A stretch of 64,000 nucleotides of DNA from Bacteroidota bacterium (GTDB lineage Bacteria; Bacteroidota; Bacteroidia; Cytophagales; Cyclobacteriaceae). Made by a program: the position numbers and the translations under genes. Shown here in pieces: positions 44,053 to 52,097 of this stretch. The notes beneath the pieces were generated by a model that saw only the letters and a program-made list of their open reading frames with translations, ran no database searches and was not told the origin of the DNA. The stretch is taken from positions 1-64,000 of the forward strand of contig JAFDYV010000002.1 of the NCBI GenBank assembly GCA_018267275.1, read 5' to 3'. Positions within the stretch are counted from its first letter, which is position 1. The number at the start of each line of letters is the position of its first letter.

Positions 44053-44859
44053 TTGAAAGATTACTATTCCATTTTAGGTGTTTCTTCTACGGCATCCGAT
44101 ACCGTTATCAAACGACAATACCGGCAGTTGGCGTTGCGTTACCATCCTGATAAAAATAGTTCAGCAGAAGCGGCTCTCATTATACAAGAAATAAATGAAG
44201 CATATGATGTACTGGGTGACCCGCAGAAAAGGCAGCAATATGATATGTTGCTTTCTGGTCAATATTTGGTAGTAACACCAGAACCTGAACCGGCTGCACC
44301 TCGCCACCGCGACCCGCGCTATCGGCCTAAATCTGCCGAGTACATGCGCGAAGTGCGCGAAAATTCCGTCAACGCCTATATGCGCGATAACTTGCGCTAC
44401 ATGGTGTTGGTCTCTAAGTTTACAATGGTTTTTGCGTTGTTTTGCATGCTTGATTTTGCGCTACCAACTGTTAAGAATACTCACCAGATAACGAGCACCA
44501 GCAAGACCGCAAATGATCAAAATGTTCGGGGCTCGTTCATTCTTTACCTTGACGATGGCACCAGTGTTAGTTTGAGTCATGAGTTAGACGAAGTATTTCT
44601 GGATGGCGACAAGGTAGACTACTATAATTCCATGATTCTATCGATACCTGTCAAGATTGAAAACCAGCGCAATCATTACTTGACGCGCGTGCCGCTGTCT
44701 TATTTTGGAAATTTTTTGTTCTTCCCAATAGTTTTGCTGGCTACTTCAGCTTTGGGAGTGTTCTACTCCGGTGAAGGTGTTGAGTTTCGTTTCAACGTGG
44801 GATTGTTTAACTTGATATTCTTTTTGTTCAATTTGTATTTCCTGAACGTTCACCGGTAA
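44053..44859 (+). CDS. J-domain membrane protein 1
   Basis: A 268-residue protein starting at TTG 44053; no ATG exists before the J domain. The J domain (1-63) has the HPD tripeptide in RYHPDKN, followed by a basic [19 protein letters not shown] linker and two C-terminal hydrophobic segments (about 205-225 and 240-262), with another near 110-130. It should stimulate an Hsp70 at the membrane. It is a tandem paralogue of the next gene (same linker, same layout). Confidence 0.82.
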   Translation: MKDYYSILGVSSTASDTVIKRQYRQLALRYHPDKNSSAEAALIIQEINEAYDVLGDPQKRQQYDMLLSGQYLVVTPEPEPAAPRHRDPRYRPKSAEYMREVRENSVNAYMRDNLRYMVLVSKFTMVFALFCMLDFALPTVKNTHQITSTSKTANDQNVRGSFILYLDDGTSVSLSHELDEVFLDGDKVDYYNSMILSIPVKIENQRNHYLTRVPLSYFGNFLFFPIVLLATSALGVFYSGEGVEFRFNVGLFNLIFFLFNLYFLNVHR

Positions 44860-44863
44860 AAAT

Positions 44864-45652
44864 TTGAAGAACTACTATTTCATATTGGGTATTAACATTT
44901 ACGCGCGCGATGAAGACATCAAGCGTGCCTATCGGCAATTGGCGCTGCAATACCATCCTGATGTGAACCGTTCGCCTGAGGCGGAAGCAAAGTTCAAAGA
45001 AATCAATGAAGCATATGAAGTGCTGGGCGATCAACAGCGAAAGTTATTGTACGACCAAATGTTGGTGGGCATTGAGCCCGAAGTAGTTCGCAACCCCCAA
45101 CCACATCGCGATCCGCGCTATCGGCCCAAGTCTGCGGAATATATCAGAAAAGTGCGGGCAGAAAAGAAGCCACACTTTGAATTTATGAAAGCGCACTTGC
45201 GCTATGCCCAGTTGGCATCGCGACTGGCTCTTTTGTTTGCCGCGGTATTGCTGGCCGATTATTCGATGGAAGGGGAGAAGACTACACAAGTAATCACAGC
45301 CACAGAAAAAAGAATTGGGAACGAGTCCATACGCTTAGAAATGCGCGAGGGCAACGCGTTTACGTTGAGTGGCAAATCTGTAGGTGAATTTGGGCAGGGT
45401 GCCACCGTTAGCTTGTACACGTCTCCTATTTTCAAAGTGCCGACACAAATAGAAAATGATGTTACCCATTTTCGGGCGGGGCTGCCAATCACGATTTATG
45501 GAAATTTTTTCTTTGGCCCAATCTTGTTGTTCATCACCGCGTTGGTAGGCAGCTTTTATTGGAAAGGCGTGGAATTTAGGTTTAACTTAGGCGTGATGAA
45601 TGCATTGCTGATGATTTTAAATTTAATGTTTCTAAACATACACTCGTTTTAA
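44864..45652 (+). CDS. J-domain membrane protein 2
   Basis: A 262-residue paralogue of the preceding protein, 4 bp downstream and also starting at TTG. It has the J domain with HPD (QYHPDVN), the matching [18 protein letters not shown] linker, a hydrophobic segment near 117-135 and two at the C-terminus. The duplication is probably old, as the central domains have diverged. It is 2 bp before the SUI1 gene, so it is co-transcribed with it. Confidence 0.82.
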   Translation: MKNYYFILGINIYARDEDIKRAYRQLALQYHPDVNRSPEAEAKFKEINEAYEVLGDQQRKLLYDQMLVGIEPEVVRNPQPHRDPRYRPKSAEYIRKVRAEKKPHFEFMKAHLRYAQLASRLALLFAAVLLADYSMEGEKTTQVITATEKRIGNESIRLEMREGNAFTLSGKSVGEFGQGATVSLYTSPIFKVPTQIENDVTHFRAGLPITIYGNFFFGPILLFITALVGSFYWKGVEFRFNLGVMNALLMILNLMFLNIHSF

Positions 45653-45654
45653 CA

Positions 45655-46002
45655 ATGGCAAAAAACAACGACTGGAAAAAGCGCGATGGCGTGGTGTATT
45701 CTACCAATCAAGGATTTCAGTACCAGTTTCAAGGAAACGAAGAGGCAACAACATTGCCAGCCGGGCAACAGAATTTACGGGTGATGCTAGACAAAAGCGG
45801 GCGGGCAGGAAAGCAGGTAACGCTGGTAACGGGTTTTGTGGGTTCGTCAACCGACTTGGATGTCCTAACCAAAACCTTGAAAGTGAAGTGTGGCGTGGGC
45901 GGATCTAACAAAGATGGTGAGATACTCATCCAAGGAGACCTGAGAGACAAAGTAGTGCAGATTCTTGTGAAAGAAGGCTATAAAGCAAAAAGGTCTGGCT
46001 AG
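45655..46002 (+). CDS. SUI1/YciH translation initiation factor homologue
   Basis: A 115-residue protein of the SUI1 (eIF1) family. The [40 protein letters not shown] segment is the typical core. Bacterial YciH-type members may affect initiation fidelity but are not essential. It follows the J-domain genes and overlaps the convergent TerB-like gene by 4 bp. Confidence 0.9.
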   Translation: MAKNNDWKKRDGVVYSTNQGFQYQFQGNEEATTLPAGQQNLRVMLDKSGRAGKQVTLVTGFVGSSTDLDVLTKTLKVKCGVGGSNKDGEILIQGDLRDKVVQILVKEGYKAKRSG

Positions 46003-46404
46003 GCCGCCAGAAAAAGTTGTTTTGCCTTCATTTCGGCTACAAACTGACGCTGTACGCGCAACACATCATCTAAACGTAGCTTTAGTTCGCTGTGGTAGAT
46101 ATTGTAAATCAATTGCCACTCATCTTTATCCATAAATCCATCGGCATTCGCTACTATGCACAGTTGTGCTACCATTTGGGTTTGCATTTCTTTGGGTAAT
46201 GTTTTTAGCTCAGCAATTGATTCTTCGAACAACTGGTAACGATCATTCGCGCTCAGACTTTTAAATCCCTCAGACAAGTCAGATTCAAATCCAGCCATTA
46301 GGCTCATGTTTTTTGCAAGGAAAATTTCACGATCGTGCACAAAATTGTCCGCATAGACAATTAGAAACAGTAGTTGGTGGAAGAGTCGTTCGGTCATCAT
46401 CATT
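45999..46404 (-). CDS. TerB-like helical protein
   Basis: A 134-residue all-helical protein. Segments [23 protein letters not shown] and [26 protein letters not shown] each carry an acidic ADG/ADNF motif, the two repeats of a TerB-type fold that may bind metal. Three ATG codons in a row (46398-46404) start the protein; I choose the first. Role unknown; TerB proteins are found with tellurite or phage-defence systems or alone. Confidence 0.7.
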
Positions 46405-46522
46405 TGCGCCCTTTTGTAACAAAACCATGCCAAACAAAATCATCTAGGGCCAAGGCTCGTTGGGTTATTTTTTAGCAGCAACTATTCCCAAATTAGGAGC
46501 AGGAGAAAGTGAATTGAGAAAA

Positions 46523-46547
46523 AAAAGCCACCAAGGTGGTGGCTTTT
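46523..46547 (-). terminator. Rho-independent terminator after the 34-residue gene
   Basis: AAAAGCCACC and GGTGGCTTTT arms with a 5-nt loop form a strong stem; on the minus strand it is followed by a T run. It lies 17 bp after the stop of the small basic protein gene. Confidence 0.75.
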
Positions 46548-46563
46548 GATTTTCGTGGAGGTA

Positions 46564-46668
46564 TTAGCTTCTGCCGTCCTTCTTTGCTCTTTTTTCAGCG
46601 CGCTTTTCTTTCAGCGTTTTGGTGGCAGGCTTCTTGGCCTCCTTTTTCTTGTCCATTCCTTTCGACAT
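46564..46668 (-). CDS. 34-residue highly basic protein
   Basis: The frame from ATG 46668 to TAA at 46566-46564 encodes 34 residues: MSKGMDKKKEAKKPATKT then LKEKRAEKRAKKDGRS. It is almost all Lys, Arg, Ala and Glu. A terminator follows directly, which supports expression. I recall similar short Lys-rich proteins annotated in other Bacteroidota, but have not searched. Function unknown; nucleic-acid or ribosome binding is conceivable. From 46669 to 47005 I see no other gene. Confidence 0.6.
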   Translation of the reverse strand: MSKGMDKKKEAKKPATKTLKEKRAEKRAKKDGRS

Positions 46669-47005
46669 ATCGATAATGGTTTAAAGGTTTCTTCAAATTA
46701 ACAACAAACCTAGTATTCGCGCAAATTTGGCAAGCTCAATCCTGAGCGCGACCGATTACATGGGAGCGTGAACCATTGACTCATTTCAAAGTACACGCGG
46801 TCGGAACGGTAAGCAAAGGATGCCTTATAAAAAACCCGCATATTATTAGATTCTTCGCTTGAGGCCTAGGTTTTCTATGATGTGATGGAGAGCTGATGCT
46901 GCCCGCGGCTTTATGCCGGTTGGTTTGTAATGCCGCTCAAAATAGTTCCATTATTTTTTATTTTGGTAGTGCCTTGGTTTTTTCGACATTAGCCACACCA
47001 ATCGC

Positions 47006-48013
47006 ATGGCTAATTTTCAAGTATTTATCCTACAAAATTCAAACGGCTGCCAAGTAAGATTTACAAACTACGGAGGGAAGGTGATGTCGATTATTGTGCC
47101 CGATAAACAAGGGCAACCGGGCGACATTGTGTTGGGGTATTCCAAACCCGAAGAGTATGCAAATGGCAACCCGTATTTCGGGGCGCTGATTGGGCGCTAT
47201 GCAAACCGCATCGCCTTTGGCAAGTTTATGTTGGGCAATCGTGAATATCAATTGCCGGTGAACAACCGCACCAATTGCCTGCATGGTGGCCCGCGCGGTT
47301 TTCATGCAGTTTTTTGGCAGGTTGAGCAGATCAATCCACGAGAGGCATTGTTGCGCTACACCAGCCCCGATGGCGAAGAAGGGTTTCCAGGCGAGCTGAC
47401 CTGCGAAGTGAAATATAGTTTATCTGAACAGAATGAATTGACTATCGCCTACCGCGCTACCACCGATCAGGAAACAATAATAAACTTAACCCATCATGGT
47501 TTTTTTAATTTAGGCGAAAGAGGCGATGTGATGCAGCATGAACTTACGCTCCATGCCGACCATTATTGCCCCGTGAATGAAAACCTGATTCCGCTCGGAT
47601 TTTTGGAACACGTGCGCGATTCACCTTTTGATTTCTTAACCCCTCACACCATCGGAGGCCGCATTTCACAGCCACACCAGCAGCTGGTGATGGGCAATGG
47701 CTATGATCATTGTTGGTCATTGAAGAAACCAACAGCGGGAGTGTTGACCTTGGCCGCAACGGTGGTAGAACCTACCAGCGGACGAATGTTAGATATGTGG
47801 ACGACTGAACCCGCGCTGCAGTTTTATTCGGGTAATTTTTTAGACGGCAGTGATGTGGGCCGCGAAGGCAGCCCCTACCATTTTAGAAGTGCGTTTTGTT
47901 TGGAGGCGCAGCACTTTCCCGATTCTCCCAATCACCCGCATCTTCCTTCCACCGTGTTAAAGCCGGGCGAAATCTATCAGCAAACAACCGTTTACAAATT
48001 TGGAGTGATATGA
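47006..48013 (+). CDS. galM: Aldose 1-epimerase
   Basis: A 335-residue mutarotase. Typical segments are GRYANRIAFGKF, NNRTNCLHGGPRGFHAVFW, TTDQETIINLTHHGFFNLG with the catalytic His, GNGYDHCW and the final FCLEAQHFPDSPNHPHLPSTVLKPGEIY with the catalytic Glu. It interconverts alpha and beta anomers of galactose or glucose. No signal peptide. The ATG of the next gene overlaps its stop codon. Confidence 0.93.
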   Translation: MANFQVFILQNSNGCQVRFTNYGGKVMSIIVPDKQGQPGDIVLGYSKPEEYANGNPYFGALIGRYANRIAFGKFMLGNREYQLPVNNRTNCLHGGPRGFHAVFWQVEQINPREALLRYTSPDGEEGFPGELTCEVKYSLSEQNELTIAYRATTDQETIINLTHHGFFNLGERGDVMQHELTLHADHYCPVNENLIPLGFLEHVRDSPFDFLTPHTIGGRISQPHQQLVMGNGYDHCWSLKKPTAGVLTLAATVVEPTSGRMLDMWTTEPALQFYSGNFLDGSDVGREGSPYHFRSAFCLEAQHFPDSPNHPHLPSTVLKPGEIYQQTTVYKFGVI

Positions 48014-48984
48014 AAGCACTTGTGTGTACCGCGTTTGGGTTGCCCGAAACATTAACTTTTAAAGAAGTAGACGAGCCAGTAATTTCTTCCAACCAAGTGC
48101 TGATTCAAGTAGAAGCATGTGGTGTCAACTTTCCCGATGTGTTGATCATCCAAAACAAGTATCAGTTTAAGCCAGAGCTCCCTTTCTCGCCAGGGGGCGA
48201 AGTATGCGGGGTGATTGAAAAAGTGGGTGACGCAGTAAAACATGTAAAACCGGGTGATCGTGTGGTGGCCTTGTGCGGATGGGGGGGCTTTGCTGAAAAA
48301 GTGGCAGCGGCCGCCAATCGCGTTTTCAAAATTCCCCCCGCCATCACGCCCGTGCAGGGCGCAACTACTTTGTATACCTATGGCACCGCTTACCATGCCT
48401 TGAAGGATCGCGCACAACTGCAATTGAACGAAACGTTGTTGGTGTTGGGTGCAGCGGGTGGCGTGGGCTTGGCAGCGGTGGAGTTGGGAAAGTTAATGGG
48501 CGCACGGGTGATTGCCGCTGCATCTTCTGCTGAAAAATTATTGGCATGCCGCGACCAAGGAGCGGACGATGTGATTGATTATAGCAAAGAAGACTTGCGT
48601 GCGCGTTTGAAAGAAATTACAAATGATAAAGGTGTGGACGTAGTGTTTGACCCGGTGGGCGGAAAGTTGGCCGAGCCTGCATTTCGTTCCATCGCGTGGA
48701 AGGGCAGGTATTTGGTGGTCGGTTTTGCCTCTGGCGAAATTCAGCAACTGCCCGCCAACCTGCCGCTGCTGAAGGGCGCTTCGATCGTGGGCGTGTTTTG
48801 GGGAAGTTTTTCAGAGCGCGAACCGCACCAAAATCAACAGAACATTCAACGGCTGATGGAGTGGATGCTGACAGGAAAAATTAAGCAGCACATTCACCAA
48901 GTGTATCCACTACAGCAAAGCGCCCAAGCCCTGCGCGATTTGATGGAAAGAAAAGTGATTGGCAAGGCGGTGGTAACGGTTTAG
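48010..48984 (+). CDS. NADPH:quinone oxidoreductase-like MDR protein
   Basis: A 324-residue zinc-free medium-chain dehydrogenase. GroES-like N-terminal half with EVDEPVISSNQVLIQVEACGVNFPDVLI and a Rossmann half with the VLGAAGGVGLAAVELGKL nucleotide motif. It lacks the Cys zinc ligands of classic alcohol dehydrogenases. It reduces quinones or enones with NADPH. It overlaps galM by 4 bp. Confidence 0.9.
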   Translation: MKALVCTAFGLPETLTFKEVDEPVISSNQVLIQVEACGVNFPDVLIIQNKYQFKPELPFSPGGEVCGVIEKVGDAVKHVKPGDRVVALCGWGGFAEKVAAAANRVFKIPPAITPVQGATTLYTYGTAYHALKDRAQLQLNETLLVLGAAGGVGLAAVELGKLMGARVIAAASSAEKLLACRDQGADDVIDYSKEDLRARLKEITNDKGVDVVFDPVGGKLAEPAFRSIAWKGRYLVVGFASGEIQQLPANLPLLKGASIVGVFWGSFSEREPHQNQQNIQRLMEWMLTGKIKQHIHQVYPLQQSAQALRDLMERKVIGKAVVTV

Positions 48985-49023
48985 ATGGTACTTCGTGAAA
49001 GGAAAAACAGCGAAAGAAAGAAG

Positions 49024-50421
49024 TTAGGCAATTTCTGCCCTCCTAAACCTCAACTCCACCACCGCGCCCTTGCCGGGCTCTGATTTTAAATCTAAAGTGG
49101 CGTTGTGTACCAATGCAATTTGTTTGCACAGGTAAAGGCCAATGCCATGGCCAGCTACTTGGTTTTTGGTAGGAGTGCTGCGATAAAAAGGTTTGAAGAT
49201 TTTAGGCTGCTCCGACAAGGGGATGCCCGCGCCTTCATTGATGACTTTTACCGTAACCTCGTTATCGCCAAAGCCTATGTTCACGTTTACTTCTGTATTT
49301 TCAGGGCTGTACTTTAGCCCGTTTTCAATCAGGTTGATGAAGAGTGCGCGTAATAAATCGTTGTTGCCGTTCACCATTAACAATGAGTCATCGGTCGGGT
49401 CTTTTTCGTAGTTCACATTTACCTTTCGGTTTTCAGCACGTATGCGCCCAATGGATTGCATCGCTTCAAACACTACTTCATCCATTCGTATTTTAGAGAA
49501 ATAAATATCTTGACGGTCGCGCGCGGTGTGGGCAAGCCACAATAGTTGTTCGCTCAATCTCACCAGGCGCCTCACTTCTTCACGAAACGACTTGAGTTGT
49601 GCCTGCCGTGCCGCTTCATCTTTTTCCAGCGAAGCAATTTCCAGTTCACCTAAAATAATGGAAAGCGGTGTGCGTATTTCATGCGAAACATTGGCAATAA
49701 ACACTTTTTGCGCCTGAAACGATTGCTCTAATCTGGAAAGTAAATCGTTGATGTTATGCACCAATTGCTGTATCTCAACCGACTCGTTGGTGATAGTCAA
49801 GCGGTTGGCCAAATTGTGCTCAGTAATACTCTGGGTTTCACTAATGATTCGGCTAAATGGTTTAATGAGGCGTTGAGCAAAAAACCAGCCCACCACCACG
49901 GTAACCAAAAATGCAAGTAACAATGCAAAACCTAAAATGTAGCGCAGGCTTTGCAGTTTGCGCAGGCCAATGGTATCAGGCGCTTCTATAATGATGACAA
50001 AACTACCTTGGTTGTCTTGGTATAACTCAGCAAAACTTTGTAGCGCACCGTTCATTTGTTCAATCCGCTTTTGTTTTCTGATGCGGTTCAGTTGATCAGG
50101 TGATTTAAGCTGAGTGTGCAGGTTCAGCGGCTCAGTGAACACCCGCTGGTTGTTTTCGTTGTAAACTTCAATTACTTCATCGGGGATGCCAGAGGCAAAA
50201 ATTTCTTCCACTTTTTGAAAAGAAATTGAATCGAGTTCGTCTTTTTCCAAAATCAAATTGGCCGTGGTGCGGGCGCGTTCCAAAAGGCGTTCGCTAAATA
50301 TGTTTTGTTGTGTCTCCTTAAAAAATAGATAGATGGAAAGCGCAAAAGCACCCAGCAATAAAATAACGATGAGTGAAAAAACGGTGGCTACCTTTGACTT
50401 GAGGCTGATGGATTTAAGCAT
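49024..50421 (-). CDS. Sensor histidine kinase, OmpR-partner type
   Basis: A 465-residue kinase with N-terminal helix (about 13-32), a periplasmic sensor (33-150), a second helix (about 157-178), a HAMP domain (RLIKPFSRIISETQSITEHNLANRL), HisKA with SHEIRTPLSII (phospho-His near 247) and HATPase with NLIENGLKYSPENT, NEGAGIP and GHGIGLYLCKQI. It overlaps the upstream response regulator gene by 8 bp. The layout is that of CusS/BaeS-like kinases; the signal is unknown. Confidence 0.92.
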   Translation of the reverse strand: MLKSISLKSKVATVFSLIVILLLGAFALSIYLFFKETQQNIFSERLLERARTTANLILEKDELDSISFQKVEEIFASGIPDEVIEVYNENNQRVFTEPLNLHTQLKSPDQLNRIRKQKRIEQMNGALQSFAELYQDNQGSFVIIIEAPDTIGLRKLQSLRYILGFALLLAFLVTVVVGWFFAQRLIKPFSRIISETQSITEHNLANRLTITNESVEIQQLVHNINDLLSRLEQSFQAQKVFIANVSHEIRTPLSIILGELEIASLEKDEAARQAQLKSFREEVRRLVRLSEQLLWLAHTARDRQDIYFSKIRMDEVVFEAMQSIGRIRAENRKVNVNYEKDPTDDSLLMVNGNNDLLRALFINLIENGLKYSPENTEVNVNIGFGDNEVTVKVINEGAGIPLSEQPKIFKPFYRSTPTKNQVAGHGIGLYLCKQIALVHNATLDLKSEPGKGAVVELRFRRAEIA

Positions 50422-51094
50422 AGGGTTCGCGTATCACATAACCCATACCCACCACAGTTTGGATGAGCGGTTTGTCGTAGCCTTTATCTACTTTTTTACG
50501 CAACATGTTAATGTACACATCCACGTTGTTGTCGTTGAGGTCATAGGGCCGCTCCCAAGCGCGCTCAGAAATTTGCGAGCGGGTTAGCACGCGGCCTTTA
50601 TTGCGCATCAAGTATTCCAATAGCGTAAACTCTTTCAAGGTTAGTTGTATCACGTTTCCATTGCGCCTTGCAACGCGGCCTGTTAAATCTAGTTCCAGGT
50701 CACTGCACTGCAATACCGAACTCTGCTTTAAGTCGCTACCCCTCCGCATCAACGCTCTGATACGTGCAATCAATTCAGCCGACTCAAATGGCTTCGACAT
50801 GTAGTCGTCTGCGCCCGCCTCTAGCCCCCGCACAGTATCATCGGTGGCATCGAGTGCCGATAGAACCAAAATCGGTATGGAAGGGTTGGTGGCGCGAACC
50901 TTTTGGCAAAGCTGCAGTCCGCTTTGTTGGGGTAACATCACGTCCACAATCAGCAAGTCATATTGCTCATCGTTTACTTTCAGTTCGCCTTCCTTGCCAT
51001 CTGACGCGACATCAACAATGTACCCGTTCTCGTTGAGGATGCGTTTGATTACCGCAGCCATCTTTTGCTCATCTTCTACAACTAGTATTCTCAT
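50414..51094 (-). CDS. OmpR-family response regulator
   Basis: A 226-residue regulator with receiver domain (Asp near 51 in LLIVDVMLPQQSG, Lys in DYMSKPF) and a winged-helix C-terminal domain (LTLKEFTLLEYLMRNKGRVLTRSQISERAW). Upstream partner of the kinase with which it overlaps. It binds direct repeats near promoters; no target is evident here, though the glyoxalase and permease genes lie next to it. Confidence 0.93.
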   Translation of the reverse strand: MRILVVEDEQKMAAVIKRILNENGYIVDVASDGKEGELKVNDEQYDLLIVDVMLPQQSGLQLCQKVRATNPSIPILVLSALDATDDTVRGLEAGADDYMSKPFESAELIARIRALMRRGSDLKQSSVLQCSDLELDLTGRVARRNGNVIQLTLKEFTLLEYLMRNKGRVLTRSQISERAWERPYDLNDNNVDVYINMLRKKVDKGYDKPLIQTVVGMGYVIREPYA

Positions 51095-51155
51095 AATTTA
51101 TCGCCATATTTTTTGAACGACTATCTACCCATTCAACAATCAGCGGGAACACGGA

Positions 51156-51163
51156 CAAAGCTA
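51156..51163 (-). promoter_or_regulatory. Candidate -7 element TAGCTTTG
   Basis: On the minus strand TAGCTTTG matches TAnnTTTG exactly and lies about 60 bp before the response regulator start. No exact TTTG -33 box was found at ideal spacing. The rest of the 51095-51420 gap has no gene that I can support. Confidence 0.35.
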
Positions 51164-51420
51164 ATATCATATTGGTAAAAAGCCCACAATTACCACATTT
51201 GCCAACCGTTTTTTGTGTATCCGGATGGCAATTATGCCCAGATCATTTTTTTTTAAGCTGTTTTTTGGGGCTGTTAAAATGGTGACTGATCTACACAAAT
51301 ACGTATATGACTTTGATGCTCGGGCTGGTGGCACAATAATATCACCTTTACTTCAAATCAAATTCAAGCCCTGCTCAATTCGACATGAAGATCACATAAA
51401 AACGAAATAAAAAGATGGGT

Positions 51421-51909
51421 TCAGACTTTTGCTTCGGCAAGTAAATTTTGGAGATCCAGCCTGCGGGTGTACATCGTCAATTGGCCATCCGGTGTAGTCG
51501 GCCAGTCGTTGCGCGGTTTGTCCCAATACAACTCTACGCCATTCTCGTCAGGGTCGTTGAGGTAAATCGCTTCTGATACGCCATGGTCAGAGGCGCCCGT
51601 CAGTGGGTAGTGGTGTTCCAGCAATCTGCTAACCGCGATCGCTAAATCTTTTCGGGTAGGGAAGAGTATCGCGGTGTGGAATAGACCTGCAGCGTGAAGC
51701 GGGGCAGGGGGTGCATCTTTACTGTACCAAGTATTAAGCCCGATGAGGTGATGGTAGCCACCAGCTGAAATGAAAGCGGCTTGGTCTCCATATGTGGTTA
51801 CCAATTCAAAACCCAAAATGCCACAATAGAAATCTAATGCACGTTGCAGGTTTGAAACTTTTAAATGCACGTGGCCTATCCGTGTAGCAGCAGGTATTTT
51901 GTATTCCAT
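51421..51909 (-). CDS. Glyoxalase/VOC-fold protein
   Basis: A 162-residue protein of the vicinal oxygen chelate superfamily. The first module has IGHVHLKVSNLQRALDFYCGILGFELV, the second FHTAILFPTRKDLAIAVSRLL, and the final DPDENGVELYWD carries the Glu ligand. The pattern resembles catechol-2,3-dioxygenase-like CatE/YfiE proteins, so a metal site is likely; the substrate is unknown. The ATG at 51909 is preferred over an upstream non-ATG start. Confidence 0.82.
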   Translation of the reverse strand: MEYKIPAATRIGHVHLKVSNLQRALDFYCGILGFELVTTYGDQAAFISAGGYHHLIGLNTWYSKDAPPAPLHAAGLFHTAILFPTRKDLAIAVSRLLEHHYPLTGASDHGVSEAIYLNDPDENGVELYWDKPRNDWPTTPDGQLTMYTRRLDLQNLLAEAKV

Positions 51910-51939
51910 GTTGGCAAGATAGCAAATCTGCACGCTTGA

Positions 51940-51976
51940 TGCTCGGTAATGGATAATAGATTCTGGATGCTAGATT
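51940..51976. repeat. Heptamer-word element, one arm
   Basis: A chain of related heptamers, GATAATA, GATTCTG, GATGCTA, GATTCTA (51953-51980), occupies the gap before the glyoxalase start, with more degenerate words to the left. No inverted right arm was seen, so this may be a decayed copy of the elements at 23611, 25404 and 61330. Confidence 0.35.
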
Positions 51977-52097
51977 CTAGTGTCCGGTATTAAGATACAC
52001 TTTGCTCCCAGCAACAGATTCTGTATGGATTGGTAAGAATGAATTGATGGGGTGTTTATTTGCTTAGGATGACAATCTAAACAAGATCACATTTTGG

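Noticed and set aside
45999..46404. Tellurite resistance (ter) operon
   Set aside because: Only one TerB-like protein is present and no other ter genes are near.
51213..51410. Open frame of 65 codons on the plus strand in the 51095-51420 gap
   Set aside because: No domain, start or composition support; probably chance.
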